This document shows positions 6,960-14,080 of a DNA stretch of 14,262 nt, in pieces; the first letter of the stretch is position 1; each line of letters begins with the position of its first letter. The position numbers and the translations under genes were made by a program. Under the pieces are notes generated by a model that searched no databases, was not told the origin of the DNA, and saw only the letters and a list, made by a program, of their open reading frames with translations. Location: contig CANCBK010000042.1 in NCBI GenBank assembly GCA_947374315.1, positions 1-14,262 on the forward strand, written 5' to 3'. The stretch is from Burkholderiaceae bacterium. GTDB lineage: Bacteria; Pseudomonadota; Gammaproteobacteria; Burkholderiales; Burkholderiaceae.

Positions 6960-7844
6960 ATGAATCCCCCCATTACTGAACTGCGAGCACTGGAGCTTAT
7001 CCATCGCCTCAAGCGAGACCCCTCAGAACATAAAGGAGATGCCGGCAAGGTACTGCTCATCGGCGGTGCGCCCGGAATGGCTGGCGCTCTCATGCTGGCC
7101 GGGAGTGCCGCGCTTCATCTTGGAGCCGGTTGGACTATCCTAGAAATGCTTGACCCCACAGCTGCTCATGCAATGCCTGAGCAAGCGGAACTCATGGTGC
7201 GCTTAGCCAGCTTTGAGGCTCAAGAACAATTAGCATCCACTGCTCCTGATCTGATTGCGATTGGGCCTGGCCTGGGTTTTTCTTCTCTCGCTAGAGAGTG
7301 GCTGGTAGCGACATTACGCCACCCAAAGGTGCCGATCGTGATTGATGCGGATGCTCTGAATTTAATAGCAGATACTCCTGAATTCTTGAGTTTACTCAAG
7401 CAACGCAATCAAGCCTTTCCAGGCATGAGCGTACTTACCCCTCACCCAGGGGAGGCTGCACATCTCCTCAATACCACTTCGGCCTTGGTACAAAAAAATC
7501 GCATTGCCGCTTTGTCCGACTTAGTAACGCGCACTGATTCGATTATTGTTCTTAAAGGTCAACACACACTGATCGCCTCACCCACCCATGCAGCAGCCCA
7601 ATGCGAAGAAGGCAATCCGGGTATGGCCGTTGGCGGAATGGGTGACACGTTAACTGGCAGCATTGCTGCAATCGCTGCCCAGGGTATACGTCACAACATT
7701 AACCTATGGGAGGCCAGTTGTATTGGAGTGCAACTTCATGCATCAGCAGCAGACAATCTCGTTGCCAAGCAAGTTGGCCCCATTGGGCTTACTCCAACAG
7801 AGGTCATTTTAGAAATGAGAAGTCTGCTTAATAAGCTGTTATAA
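6960..7844 (+). CDS. nnrD: ADP-dependent NAD(P)H-hydrate dehydratase
   Basis: NnrD repairs damaged NAD(P)H by dehydrating the S form of NAD(P)H-hydrate with ADP as phosphate donor. The 294-residue protein shows the ribokinase-like family motifs in order: GDAGKVLLIGGAPGMAGA at 26-43, GPGLG at 102-106, DADAL at 129-133, LTPHPGE at 159-165 and GNPGMAVGGMGDTLTG at 218-233, which holds the catalytic Asp229. The N-terminal epimerase domain (NnrE) fused to it in Escherichia coli is absent, so the R-to-S epimerase must be encoded elsewhere. GGAG lies 13 bases before the ATG, a rather long spacing. It is packed between the solute-binding protein gene and the EamA gene, whose start is 6 bases past its stop. 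Confidence 0.93.
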   Translation: MNPPITELRALELIHRLKRDPSEHKGDAGKVLLIGGAPGMAGALMLAGSAALHLGAGWTILEMLDPTAAHAMPEQAELMVRLASFEAQEQLASTAPDLIAIGPGLGFSSLAREWLVATLRHPKVPIVIDADALNLIADTPEFLSLLKQRNQAFPGMSVLTPHPGEAAHLLNTTSALVQKNRIAALSDLVTRTDSIIVLKGQHTLIASPTHAAAQCEEGNPGMAVGGMGDTLTGSIAAIAAQGIRHNINLWEASCIGVQLHASAADNLVAKQVGPIGLTPTEVILEMRSLLNKLL

Positions 7845-7850
7845 ACCAGC

Positions 7851-8834
7851 ATGGAATCACCCAGCAGAATTCTTCATCACCGTCGTTATTTATACGGCCT
7901 ATTTATGGCTGGACTTGGGTCGGTGCTTTTTTCCGGCAAAGCCATCCTAATCAAGCTGGCCTTTACCTATGGCGCCAATGCTGAAACCCTGATTGCCTTA
8001 CGTATGCTGATGGCGCTACCACTCTTTTGGGGAATTTATTGGTGGCAAGCACGCAGGCAGGCAATGAGCCCGTTGACAAGACTAGATCAAGTGAAGGTAT
8101 TTGGCTTAGGATTTATGGGCTACTTCCTTTCAAGCTATCTAGACTTTTTAGGGCTTCAATACATCTCCGTTGGCCTGGAGCGCATTGTTCTCTACCTCAC
8201 GCCAACCATCGTCCTATTGATTTCTTATTTTGTTTTAAATAAAGCCATTAGCCGCTTGCAATGGGTGGCGCTGATTGTGGGCTATCTTGGTGTCATCGTA
8301 GTATTTATTCAGGATGCCAGTTCAGCTGGATCCTTAGCATTGCTGGGTATGGTGCTGGTCTTTGCTAGCGCCTGCTCTTATGCGATCTATATGATTGGCT
8401 CTGGAGAGATGGTGAGGCGAGTGGGTAGCGTCCGCCTAGTGGTGTATGCGAGCTCCGCATCAGCGCTACTGAGCGTCATTCAAATTCTGATTTATGATCC
8501 TGCAGCTGTATTTGTACAAGTGCAGCAGATCTATTGGCTTAGCTTGCTCAATGCTAGCCTTTGCACTGTCGTCCCAATGCTGTTGATCATGATCGCGATT
8601 AATCGTATTGGCTCACCACTAGTTGCCCAAGCTGGAATTCTGGGTCCTGTCTCCACACTATTTATGGGGTGGGCTGTCTTATCTGAACCTATTACCTGGA
8701 TCCAGATTAGCGGAATGGGTTTGGTGATTGGGGCAATGTGGCTGCTGGTACGTAACGATGCACCAGGAAAGCAAAAGGGGTTGAACTCCACAAAGTCCGC
8801 AGACCTTGAGGGATCCGACCCCTTCAATGATTGA
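7851..8834 (+). CDS. EamA/DMT-family transporter
   Basis: This 327-residue protein has ten predicted membrane helices in two EamA repeats (about residues 15-140 and 160-300). Features of the drug/metabolite transporter superfamily include the opening helix ending FSGKAILIKLAF, the VGLERIVLYLTPTIVLLISY segment that closes the first repeat, and GPVSTLFMGWAVLSEPITW near the end of the second. Substrates of such proteins are usually amino acids or small metabolites and cannot be predicted here. The start codon lies 6 bases after the nnrD stop, so the two are co-transcribed. The last roughly 25 residues, hydrophilic and ending GSDPFND, follow the final helix and are encoded by a long palindrome, so this tail may come from a repeat element rather than the ancestral gene. 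Confidence 0.9.
   Translation: MESPSRILHHRRYLYGLFMAGLGSVLFSGKAILIKLAFTYGANAETLIALRMLMALPLFWGIYWWQARRQAMSPLTRLDQVKVFGLGFMGYFLSSYLDFLGLQYISVGLERIVLYLTPTIVLLISYFVLNKAISRLQWVALIVGYLGVIVVFIQDASSAGSLALLGMVLVFASACSYAIYMIGSGEMVRRVGSVRLVVYASSASALLSVIQILIYDPAAVFVQVQQIYWLSLLNASLCTVVPMLLIMIAINRIGSPLVAQAGILGPVSTLFMGWAVLSEPITWIQISGMGLVIGAMWLLVRNDAPGKQKGLNSTKSADLEGSDPFND
8764..8824 (-). terminator. Long imperfect palindrome, probable terminator of the minus-strand gene
   Basis: Arms of 23 bases (8775-8797 and 8802-8824) enclose a CGCA loop. Seventeen pairs are Watson-Crick and the ends are perfect (AAGGGGT with ACCCCTT). On the minus strand the hairpin is followed by TTTTGCTTT, so it can end transcription of the gene at 8869-9147, whose stop lies 45 bases upstream. 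The same bases encode the tail of the plus-strand EamA protein. A repeat-element (REP-like) origin is the alternative. Confidence 0.5.
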
Positions 8835-8868
8835 ACTTAGCTAACTGCTGAGTTCATTGCCCTGCTCT

Positions 8869-9147
8869 TTACTGAACAGAAGCTGATTCTTGAGCTGCCT
8901 TGGCTTTTTTCTTGGCTTTTTTCTTTGCCTTTTTCTCTGCTTTTTTATCTTTTTTCGCTTGCTTCTTAGTCTTTTTTACAGCCTTCTCAGATTGAGCTGC
9001 TGGGGCTGGAGTCGCAGGCACGGCAGCTGGAGCAGCTACTGGTGCGGGAGCTGGGGCTAGATCAGCCGCCATTACCGCAAGCGGGGACAAACCAATAGAG
9101 GCAGAAATGAGGGTGGCGAGAGTAAGTTTTGCAAAACGAGTATTCAT
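8869..9147 (-). CDS. Small exported Ala/Pro-rich protein with a polylysine-like tail
   Basis: This 92-residue protein begins with a clear signal peptide (MNTRFAKLTLATLISASIG, cleavage likely after MAA at residues 26-28). A linker of Ala and Pro follows at about 31-52. The C-terminal part (about 57-84) is almost only Lys and Ala with a few Glu and Asp, much like a histone H1 tail. A GGAG Shine-Dalgarno sequence 7 bases before the ATG supports the start. Nothing enzymatic is visible. Such a tail would bind anions outside the inner membrane, for example lipopolysaccharide, DNA or polyphosphate; that is inference. It is a single gene converging on the EamA gene. No homologous family is recognised, and low complexity limits any assignment. 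Confidence 0.75.
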   Translation of the reverse strand: MNTRFAKLTLATLISASIGLSPLAVMAADLAPAPAPVAAPAAVPATPAPAAQSEKAVKKTKKQAKKDKKAEKKAKKKAKKKAKAAQESASVQ

Positions 9148-9357
9148 TTAAGGCTCCAATAGGTTTGTGGATACTTTCATAATACCCAATTATTTGTCAT
9201 AAATGCCTCAATTACCAAAGGTGTCCCAAGAAGCTGGGATGCACCGGGGCATTGAGATGCAACTGTTCAATCCCCAAACCAATGGGCCACAGCTTTTTGC
9301 ATGGCCTAGGGGGGTATCAACTACACATCACCAAACCCACCAGCATTGGAGACAGTG

Positions 9358-9379
9358 AAAAGGCCGTCCTGAGACGGCC
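9358..9379 (-). terminator. Rho-independent terminator of the aminotransferase gene
   Basis: GGCCGTC (9362-9368) pairs with GACGGCC (9373-9379) around CTGA. Read on the minus strand, four T follow. It lies 35 bases past the stop codon at 9414. The T run is short, but the seven-pair GC-rich stem is strong. Confidence 0.75.
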
Positions 9380-9413
9380 CTTCGCGGTACTTTAAGGTTA
9401 ATGCTTGAGCTAC

Positions 9414-10562
9414 TTAAGCTGCTTGAGTTTGTGACTCGGTAATTTTTTCCAAGGCTGCCGCAAGATGACCTACAGTTCGATCAACGTGAGCCAACTTCTC
9501 TAGACCAAACAAACCAATCCGGAAAGTACGGAAGTCTGGTCGCTCATCACATTGCAATGGAACGCCAGCGGCGGTTTGCAAGCCCAGTGCAATAAACTTT
9601 TTACCTGATTGAATATCTGGATCCTTGGTAAAGCTCACCACTACGCCAGGAGACTGAAAGCCCTCAGCGGAAACGGAGTGATAGCCATTGGATACCAATA
9701 AAGCACGCACCTTGTCACCCAATTCTTGTTGTTTTGCTTTGAGTGATGCAAAGCCGAGTGACTGGGTTTCCTTCATGACATTGCGTAATGTTTTCAGGGC
9801 GTCAGTCGGCATGGTGGTGTGATACACATGACCACCTTTTTCATAGGCCTCCATAATTTGGAGCCACTTCTTAAGATCCATAGAGAAGCTACTGCTTTGG
9901 GTAGCGTCGATACGCTCACGCGCTCTATCACCCAGGGCAATCAGGGCGCAACATGGCGAACTACTCCAACCCTTTTGGGGTGCAGTAATCAACACATCAA
10001 CATTGCAAGCCTTCATATCGACCCACATCGCACCCGATGCGATGCAATCAAGAACAAACAAACCGTTGACTGAATGCACTGCCTCACCAACCGCCTTAAG
10101 GTAGTCATCCGGTAAAATAATGCCGGCAGAGGTTTCCACGTGTGGGGCAAATACCACCGCTGGCTTTTCTTTCTTAATGAAAGCAACCACCTCTTCAATC
10201 GGCGCAGGAGCGAATACGCCTTGAGCGGAATCCTCCAATTGCTTGCCTTTTATGACAGTAATATCCTGAGTGATATTAGCCATGTCAAAAATCTGGGTCC
10301 AGCGATAACTAAACCAACCATTCCGCAAAATCAGGCATTTTTCATTATTGGCAAATTGACGAGCAACCGCCTCCATGCCAAAAGTGCCGCTACCAGGAAC
10401 GATTACCGCAGAGCTGGCGTTATAAGCATCCTTCAAGACGCTGGAAATATCCACCATCACCTTTTTGAACTCTTCAGACATGTGGTTTAAAGAGCGATCG
10501 GTGTAAACAACCGAGAACTCTAAAAGTCCATCTGGATCAACGTTGGGGAGTAAGCCTGGCAT
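9414..10562 (-). CDS. Class V aminotransferase, alanine-glyoxylate/serine-pyruvate type
   Basis: This 382-residue PLP-dependent enzyme of fold type I, class V, probably moves an amino group between alanine or serine and glyoxylate or a related oxo-acid. PGSGT at 56-60 binds the cofactor phosphate. HVETSAGI at 141-148 is the family's substrate-side motif. Asp172 in FVLDCIASG contacts the pyridine nitrogen, and Lys197 in APQKGWSSSP forms the Schiff base. Length is normal, and AGGAA 7 bases before the ATG supports the start. Serine-glyoxylate and 2-aminoethylphosphonate transaminases are alternatives, but no phosphonate or glyoxylate genes sit beside it. The 2-hydroxy-acid dehydrogenase about 1.2 kb away could supply glyoxylate or pyruvate; that link is inference. 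A perfect hairpin lies in its leader. Confidence 0.88.
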   Translation of the reverse strand: MPGLLPNVDPDGLLEFSVVYTDRSLNHMSEEFKKVMVDISSVLKDAYNASSAVIVPGSGTFGMEAVARQFANNEKCLILRNGWFSYRWTQIFDMANITQDITVIKGKQLEDSAQGVFAPAPIEEVVAFIKKEKPAVVFAPHVETSAGIILPDDYLKAVGEAVHSVNGLFVLDCIASGAMWVDMKACNVDVLITAPQKGWSSSPCCALIALGDRARERIDATQSSSFSMDLKKWLQIMEAYEKGGHVYHTTMPTDALKTLRNVMKETQSLGFASLKAKQQELGDKVRALLVSNGYHSVSAEGFQSPGVVVSFTKDPDIQSGKKFIALGLQTAAGVPLQCDERPDFRTFRIGLFGLEKLAHVDRTVGHLAAALEKITESQTQAA

Positions 10563-10589
10563 AGTAATTTCCTAGTAAATCGTGTGATT

Positions 10590-10616
10590 AGCCCTAAATG
10601 ATACTGATTTAGGGCT
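10590..10616 (-). promoter_or_regulatory. Perfect 10-base inverted repeat before the aminotransferase gene
   Basis: AGCCCTAAAT (10590-10599) and ATTTAGGGCT (10607-10616) pair fully around a 7-base loop, 28 bases before the aminotransferase start. On the minus strand AATCAC follows, so it is not a classical terminator for the upstream EamA gene. It may be an operator, an attenuator or an mRNA-end stabilising stem. Confidence 0.45.
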
Positions 10617-10666
10617 GTTTTGGTACTGAGCCTCTCAAAATAAGCTTTTGGGGCAAATGGAATGGG

Positions 10667-11575
10667 TTAGGTGGCTGGCCGCTTGATGGAAGAAACCAAT
10701 ATTCCAATGACAATTAAGGTAAACGCAAGGCCATGGAACAGCTGGGGAGGATCCCCCAAAAGAGCGGCCGAGAACAGCGCAGTGAATAATGGAATAAGGT
10801 TGGCAAAGAATGCTGCCACAGTAGGGCCGGCCCCATTCACACCCATACCCCAGCAACGATAAGCGATTAATGAGGGGCCAATTGCCACGAAGAGGATTAA
10901 GGCCCCGGTCCAGAAATTCAAATCAATAAAAGCGTTACCAGAAACTATCTCCATTCCATCGAACAGCATTGTCCACATCAGACCAATCATCACCTGCGCC
11001 ATCAAGAACTCAGCCCATGGCCACTGCCGCTCGGTACTCTGTCCTGGGCGACCAATCATCCAGCTATAGAAGGCCCAGAGGATCGTTGCCAACATAATAA
11101 GTAAGTCACCCATCACCACCCTCATGGTTAGCAAGCTAGTGGGCTCACCGCGAGTGAGGACCACCACGACACCAACCAAGGAAACCACGGCCCCAATCAT
11201 CTGCAAAAAAGTTGGCCTTACTTTGTAGAAAACCGCCCCTATAAAGAGCATCCAAATAGGCATGCTTGCACCGATCAAGGTGACATTAATAGCGGTGGAG
11301 GTTTGCAAGGCGAGATAGAGTAGAACGTTGTAGCTGCCCACCCCTAAAAGCCCCAAAAGCAAGAACCGACGCCTGTTCTGCCATAAGGCGCTTCCAGGCC
11401 TAAACACCCGCCAACCCAAAGGAAGCAACATTAAAGCAGCCAAACCCCAGCGAACCGCGCTTAGGGTAATCGGTGAAATGCTCCCGACCAATAGTCGCCC
11501 AGCAATGGCATTGCCAGCCCACAAAACAGTGGCGAGCGTCAAATAGAAAACGGTTGAAAGTGCTAAGTGAGGCAT
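10667..11575 (-). CDS. EamA/DMT-family transporter
   Basis: This 302-residue inner-membrane protein has about ten helices arranged as two EamA repeats (about residues 8-138 and 152-298). The opening YLTLATVLWAGNAIAGRLL, the SAVRWGLAALMLLPLGW second helix, the STAINVTLIGASMPIWM segment and the second-repeat FFANLIPLFTALFSAALLGD are typical of the family. Its length is standard, unlike the longer EamA protein at 7851-8834, and the two are clearly different members. The substrate is unknown. No Shine-Dalgarno sequence is seen before the ATG at 11575. It lies 104 bases upstream of the aminotransferase gene on the same strand and may share a transcript with it. It diverges from the lactate dehydrogenase gene. 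Confidence 0.9.
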   Translation of the reverse strand: MPHLALSTVFYLTLATVLWAGNAIAGRLLVGSISPITLSAVRWGLAALMLLPLGWRVFRPGSALWQNRRRFLLLGLLGVGSYNVLLYLALQTSTAINVTLIGASMPIWMLFIGAVFYKVRPTFLQMIGAVVSLVGVVVVLTRGEPTSLLTMRVVMGDLLIMLATILWAFYSWMIGRPGQSTERQWPWAEFLMAQVMIGLMWTMLFDGMEIVSGNAFIDLNFWTGALILFVAIGPSLIAYRCWGMGVNGAGPTVAAFFANLIPLFTALFSAALLGDPPQLFHGLAFTLIVIGILVSSIKRPAT

Positions 11576-11719
11576 GAGGCAAAGATAAAGGGTAAGTAAG
11601 CGTTTTAAGCCTTAATAAGGGCTTTGCCTAGGGATTGTAGAAACAATTGGCGGGTATTGCTAAGATAGAGCTTAATTTATCGATAGCCATTCATGAATGG
11701 CGCATACAAAGGGACTTTA

Positions 11720-12865
11720 GTGGCAATCATCACCAATATCGAAGACTTGCGGGTTTTGCACCAAAAGCGCACCCCCAAGATGTTTTATGACTATGCGGAC
11801 TCTGGATCATGGACAGAATCTACTTATAGAGCCAATGAATCCGATTTTCAAAAGATCAAACTGCGTCAGCGCGTTGCGGTTGATATGACCAACCGCACTA
11901 CCAAGACGACCATGGTTGGTCAAGAAGTCGCCATGCCAGTAGCTCTAGCGCCAACCGGTCTTACCGGCATGCAACATGCTGATGGAGAAATCCTGGCCGC
12001 TCAAGCAGCTGAAAAGTTTGGCGTGCCCTTTTGCCTATCTACGATGAGTATTTGCTCTATCGAGGATGTAGCTGAGCGCACCACCAAGCCATTCTGGTTT
12101 CAGCTATATGTCATGAAAGACCGTGGCTTTATTGAGCGTCTGATTGAGCGCGCTAAAGCGGCCAATTGCTCCGCCCTCGTCCTCACTTTAGATTTGCAAA
12201 TATTGGGACAACGCCACAAAGACCTCAAGAATGGCTTATCTGCACCGCCCAAACTCACCATAGCCAACATGATTAATATGATGACCAAGCCCCGCTGGTG
12301 CATGGGCATGGCAATAACTCCTCGCAGAACCTTCCGCAACATTGTTGGCCATGCTACTGGCGTCGGTAATATGTCCTCCCTATCCTCCTGGACTGCAGAA
12401 CAGTTTGATCCAGGATTAAGCTGGGACGATGTGGAATGGATTAAAAAATTGTGGGGCGGCAAGCTCATCATTAAGGGTATTTTGGATGAAGGCGATGCAC
12501 GCCTAGCTGCCAACTCGGGTGCGGATGCCTTGATTGTGTCGAATCATGGAGGCCGTCAGCTCGACGGCGCCGTATCGAGTATTCACGCACTTCCTGGCAT
12601 TGTGAATGCAGTGGGTAAAGATATCGAAGTATGGATGGACGGTGGCATTCGTTCAGGCCAGGATGTACTCAAAGCCTGGGCTCTTGGTGCGCGCGGCACG
12701 ATGATTGGCCGACCATTCCTCTATGGATTAGGCGCTATGGGTGAAGCGGGTGTAACCAAGTGCTTAGAGATTATTCATAATGAATTGGACATCACCATGG
12801 CCTTTACTGGTCACCGTGATATTCAGAATGTGACTAAAGAAATTTTGTATCCAGGAACTTTTTAA
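11720..12865 (+). CDS. lldD: FMN-dependent 2-hydroxy-acid (L-lactate) dehydrogenase, LldD-like
   Basis: This enzyme of the alpha-hydroxy-acid oxidase family oxidises L-lactate or a similar 2-hydroxy-acid to the oxo-acid, feeding electrons to the respiratory chain. I chose the GTG at 11720 (381 residues). AAAGGGA precedes it by 5 bases, and the protein then begins (V)AIITNIEDLRVL, as LldD proteins do; an in-frame ATG at 11693 adds nine unlikely residues and lacks a Shine-Dalgarno sequence. Visible features are MFYDYADSGSW at 21-31, LAPTGLTGM at 77-84, TLDLQILGQRHKD at 156-168, Lys252 for FMN, the catalytic His276 and Arg279 in SNHGGRQLDG, and DGGIRSGQD at 307-315. Glycolate or mandelate could be the substrate. 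It heads a four-gene plus-strand cluster. Confidence 0.88.
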   Translation: MAIITNIEDLRVLHQKRTPKMFYDYADSGSWTESTYRANESDFQKIKLRQRVAVDMTNRTTKTTMVGQEVAMPVALAPTGLTGMQHADGEILAAQAAEKFGVPFCLSTMSICSIEDVAERTTKPFWFQLYVMKDRGFIERLIERAKAANCSALVLTLDLQILGQRHKDLKNGLSAPPKLTIANMINMMTKPRWCMGMAITPRRTFRNIVGHATGVGNMSSLSSWTAEQFDPGLSWDDVEWIKKLWGGKLIIKGILDEGDARLAANSGADALIVSNHGGRQLDGAVSSIHALPGIVNAVGKDIEVWMDGGIRSGQDVLKAWALGARGTMIGRPFLYGLGAMGEAGVTKCLEIIHNELDITMAFTGHRDIQNVTKEILYPGTF

Positions 12866-12866
12866 T

Positions 12867-13667
12867 ATCTCACATTTAGCCAACTCTCCAGTACTCATAT
12901 TTGCGATTTCTACCGTAGCGCTTTCTGGCTCAGTTTGGTTCGGCAATGCAGTCCTCAGCAAGTACCGCACCAAAGATACCGAGACATCGGCAGACTTGGG
13001 CATTATTCAGACAGCCACCCTCACATTGCTGGGTCTGATCATTGGATTTACCTTTTCAATGGCGATTGCGCGGTATGACTTGAGGCAAACCTATGAAGAA
13101 GCGGAAGCCAATGCTATTGGTACTGAATTCTTAAGGGCGGATTTACTGCCAAGCAAAAATGCGGAGGCTATCAAAAGTCTTTTGAACGACTATTTGGATC
13201 AACGTATCTTGTTTTACTCCAAGCAAGATCAAGAAACGGCTACACAAATTACGCAACGCACTATCGCCCTGGAAAACGCTCTATGGAGTGAGGTACTGCC
13301 TGTGGCGCGCGTGCAAGCAAACCCCACAGTTGCGCTGGCAATATCAGGAATGAATGATGTAATTAATTCAGAAGGCTACACACAAGCGGCCTGGTGGAAT
13401 CGCATCCCTACTGCCGCCTGGTGGCTAATGGCGGCGATTGCGATTGGCGCCAATATTTTGGTGGGGTTTGGGGCAAGAAACTTTCAACGCAATATTGGCC
13501 TCTTTATGATCTTCCCAATCATGGTGTCAATCGCCTTCTTCTTGATTGCTGACATTGATAGCCCTAGAGGCGGCATTATTCGCATCGACCCGCGCAACTT
13601 GATTAATCTGAAGCAGAACATTGAGCCGAAAAAAAATGTTCCCTACTCCATAGGAGTGAAAAAATGA
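12867..13667 (+). CDS. DUF4239 (bestrophin-like) membrane protein, start codon non-canonical
   Basis: The frame encodes four hydrophobic helices: the first at about 8-31, the second at about 50-70, then a soluble helical region, then two close together near the C-terminus. The stretch EANAIGTEFLRADLLP and the helix layout match DUF4239, a family of unknown function likened to bestrophin channels. The first helix is coded upstream of the first ATG, GTG or TTG in frame (TTG at 12996). No canonical start lies between the TGA at 12831 and 12996. I give the ATC at 12867, 10 bases after AGGA and just past the lldD stop, as the likeliest start, giving 266 residues. Other options are TTG at 12996 (223 residues, first helix lost) and a +1 frameshift from lldD. 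Its stop overlaps the next gene's ATG. Confidence 0.62.
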   Translation: MSHLANSPVLIFAISTVALSGSVWFGNAVLSKYRTKDTETSADLGIIQTATLTLLGLIIGFTFSMAIARYDLRQTYEEAEANAIGTEFLRADLLPSKNAEAIKSLLNDYLDQRILFYSKQDQETATQITQRTIALENALWSEVLPVARVQANPTVALAISGMNDVINSEGYTQAAWWNRIPTAAWWLMAAIAIGANILVGFGARNFQRNIGLFMIFPIMVSIAFFLIADIDSPRGGIIRIDPRNLINLKQNIEPKKNVPYSIGVKK

Positions 13668-13855
13668 AGCGTGTTGTAGATGTGTATAAAAATCGAGGTC
13701 GTGAATTGGTGTGGACCTATGTCATTCATTTGGGAAATATTGAATTTCATCCTGCTCAAATTGATTTTGAACTTGAAGCATTGCGACTCTCTCAAATAGA
13801 TAAGCGTGGTGCTGTTAGCGAACTCAGCGCTAAGGCGCGTCTTTCTGTTAAGTAA
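13664..13855 (+). CDS. Small soluble protein of unknown function
   Basis: This 63-residue charged protein has no signal peptide or membrane helix. Its ATG overlaps the stop of the DUF4239 gene (ATGA), and a good AGGAG Shine-Dalgarno sequence lies before it, so translation is probably coupled. The N-terminal half (VDVYKNRGRELVWTYVIHLG) looks like mixed strand and helix; the second half, rich in Leu, Glu, Ala and Lys, should be helical. I do not recognise a family. The tight overlap suggests a role connected with the DUF4239 membrane protein, but that is inference from position only. Confidence 0.65.
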   Translation: MKRVVDVYKNRGRELVWTYVIHLGNIEFHPAQIDFELEALRLSQIDKRGAVSELSAKARLSVK

Positions 13856-13903
13856 AATACAACATTATTAGGCAAGCACTGCCACAATCAAAGGCGTCGA
13901 AAA

Positions 13904-14080
13904 ATGAAACCACTCAGCAAAAAAGCCAAGATAGCGGTCGGTTGGACTGTCTTGATGACAGTTATCGGGACCGCAATGCTGCATCAATGGCAATTCTTTG
14001 CCCTGGGTTGCGCCTCAACTGCACTATTGCTAGTTGCCAACCATTACGATCTTTTAAAAGATCCTGAGGGTAAAAAATAA
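13904..14080 (+). CDS. Small two-helix membrane protein
   Basis: This 58-residue open frame is easily missed for its length. It encodes a basic start (MKPLSKKAKI), two hydrophobic segments (about 10-26 and 29-46, the second FFALGCASTALLLVA) and a charged tail ending DPEGKK. The positive N-terminus suggests a hairpin in the inner membrane with both ends in the cytoplasm. AAAGG lies about 10 bases before the ATG. It follows the 63-residue gene after 48 bases on the same strand and is probably the last gene of the lldD-DUF4239 cluster. The minus-strand terminator begins at its final codons. No function is recognised. Confidence 0.6.
   Translation: MKPLSKKAKIAVGWTVLMTVIGTAMLHQWQFFALGCASTALLLVANHYDLLKDPEGKK

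Noticed and set aside
9224..9306. Three short hairpins in the 9148-9413 gap (TCCCA/TGGGA, GCAT/ATGC, GGCCA/TGGCC), considered as a small RNA or riboswitch
   Set aside because: Stems are only four or five pairs long and match no known riboswitch core. Such stems are common by chance, and no clear promoter and terminator pair frames them.
9203..9358. A 51-codon plus-strand open frame beginning MPQLPKVSQEAG in the gap between two minus-strand genes
   Set aside because: It has no Shine-Dalgarno sequence, His/Gln-rich composition without structure, and ends inside the aminotransferase terminator region. It also lies over the probable promoter side of the small exported protein gene. I see nothing that supports it as a gene.
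11607..11624. A seven-pair hairpin (AAGCCTT and AGGGCTT) in the gap between the second EamA gene and lldD
   Set aside because: It is short, contains a G-T pair and has no T run or known operator form. It may be chance.
12764..13003. A 79-codon minus-strand open frame across the end of lldD and the start of the DUF4239 gene
   Set aside because: It is the antisense shadow of two well-supported coding frames and has no family features.
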